NCBI GenBank assembly: GCA_950060715.1
Contig: CATLVA010000106.1
Location: forward strand, 1-6,076
Direction of reading: 5' to 3'
Length of the DNA stretch: 6,076 nt
Origin: an uncultured Oligoflexia bacterium
Lineage (GTDB): Bacteria > Bdellovibrionota > Bacteriovoracia > Bacteriovoracales > Bacteriovoracaceae
Shown: positions 5,771 to 6,076 of the stretch, piece by piece
Layout of the letters: each line of letters begins with the position of its first letter
Numbering within the stretch: the first letter of the stretch is position 1
The notes under the pieces: generated by a model
Databases searched by the model: none
Seen by the model: the letters and a program-made list of their open reading frames with translations, nothing else
What the model was told of the DNA's origin: nothing
Made by a program: the position numbers and the translations under genes

Positions 5771-5776
5771 TAGAAT
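5771..5776 (+). promoter_or_regulatory. Possible -10 element of murJ
   Basis: TAGAAT matches five of six -10 consensus bases and would start transcription near 5783, five bases before the murJ ATG. No good -35 lies 16-18 bases upstream (TAGTGT is the string at 17). The ATG has no strong Shine-Dalgarno sequence, only GAG at 5768-5770, which fits a very short leader but does not prove it. Confidence 0.3.
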
Positions 5777-5787
5777 AGATTTAACAT

Positions 5788-6076
5788 ATGAGCATAAATG
5801 TATTTTTGGCCTCCCTAAAAATGGCGGTCGCAACCTTCTTAAGTCGAATATTGGGTCTTGTTAGAGAGCAGGTTATCGCTTTCTATTTTGGAGCGTCAGG
5901 TTTTACTGATGCCTTTTTAGTTGCCTACAGAATTCCTAATCTTCTAAGGGATCTTTTTGCGGAAGGAGCTTTTTCCGCAGCTTTTGTTCCTGCTTTTGTA
6001 GAAGCTAATCTTGAGAGTAAAGACAGAGCCAGAAACCTTCTTTGGTCACTCTTTATTATTTTAGGAGTGATAACGT
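5788..6076 (+). CDS. murJ: Lipid II flippase MurJ (MviN), N-terminal 96 codons
   Basis: MurJ moves the peptidoglycan precursor lipid II across the inner membrane. The visible part has the family signature throughout: FLSRILGLVREQVIAFYFG (17-35), TDAFLVAYRIPNLLRDLFAEGA (40-61) and FSAAFVP (62-68), followed by the start of another membrane helix (84-95). R20, R26, D41 and R54 line up with R18, R24, D39 and R52 of E. coli MurJ, charged residues needed for transport. The full family length is about 500 residues with 14 transmembrane helices, so most of the gene lies beyond the right edge. ATG 5788 gives the standard MurJ N-terminus, although its ribosome binding site is poor. The gene is divergent from the 114-aa gene and lies behind a hairpin-rich region. 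Confidence 0.95.
   Translation, partial: MSINVFLASLKMAVATFLSRILGLVREQVIAFYFGASGFTDAFLVAYRIPNLLRDLFAEGAFSAAFVPAFVEANLESKDRARNLLWSLFIILGVIT

Larger units (their letters stand above)
5457..5787. other. Divergent intergenic region, 331 bases, rich in dyads
   Basis: No gene is convincing here on either strand. The left third carries the overlapping dyads at 5483-5536 before the small gene. The right half carries two strong hairpins (5639-5668 and 5699-5732), the direct repeat TTGCCCC(C/T)ACG at 5640-5650 and 5726-5736, a further TTGCCCC at 5715-5721, and GATATTGC at 5675-5682 and 5722-5729. Between them (about 5537-5638) I see only a 16-codon plus-strand frame at 5605-5655 without a ribosome binding site. 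No tRNA or known riboswitch consensus was recognised. The region must contain the promoters of both the small gene and murJ, and could also hold a small RNA. Confidence 0.6.

Overview
The window is AT-rich DNA from a Gram-negative bacterium. The evidence for Gram-negative is a lipobox lipoprotein with Thr at +2, a Sec-exported ankyrin protein and a MurJ flippase. The base composition, A/T-heavy codon use and density of exported proteins would fit a low-GC Bdellovibrionota (Bacteriovorax/Halobacteriovorax-like) lineage. That is inference, because no taxonomic marker gene is complete here.

Layout, left to right: (i) 1-697, minus strand: a secreted ankyrin-repeat protein running off the left edge. 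(ii) About 824-2243: an ISL3-family insertion sequence with an intact 422-aa zinc-finger/HTH/DDE transposase (851-2119, minus). The right end is convincing, the left end is less certain, and no target duplication is visible. (iii) 2358-3539, plus: a strong sigma70-type promoter followed by an outer-membrane lipoprotein predicted to fold as a beta-propeller. (iv) 3543-5042, minus: a glycoside hydrolase family 79 protein that aligns by eye along its length with animal heparanase. It has both catalytic glutamates, a pair of cysteines at the positions of the human C-terminal disulfide, and no linker at the human processing site. (v) 5112-5456, minus: a 114-aa protein I do not recognise, ended by a clear intrinsic terminator. 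(vi) 5457-5787: a divergent intergenic region full of dyads and repeated TTGCCCC motifs. (vii) 5788-6076, plus: the first 96 codons of murJ.

No multi-gene operon is visible. The lipoprotein and hydrolase genes converge with a 3-base gap. The small gene and the hydrolase gene are in tandem but separated by a terminator. The hydrolase promoter appears to be built into that terminator and to place transcription start on the A of the ATG, so the mRNA is predicted to be leaderless. The exported ankyrin protein, surface lipoprotein and exported glucuronidase would all act outside the cytoplasm, but nothing in the sequence ties them into one pathway. The most interesting items are the heparanase-like enzyme, its overlapping terminator/promoter, and the structured divergent region before murJ.
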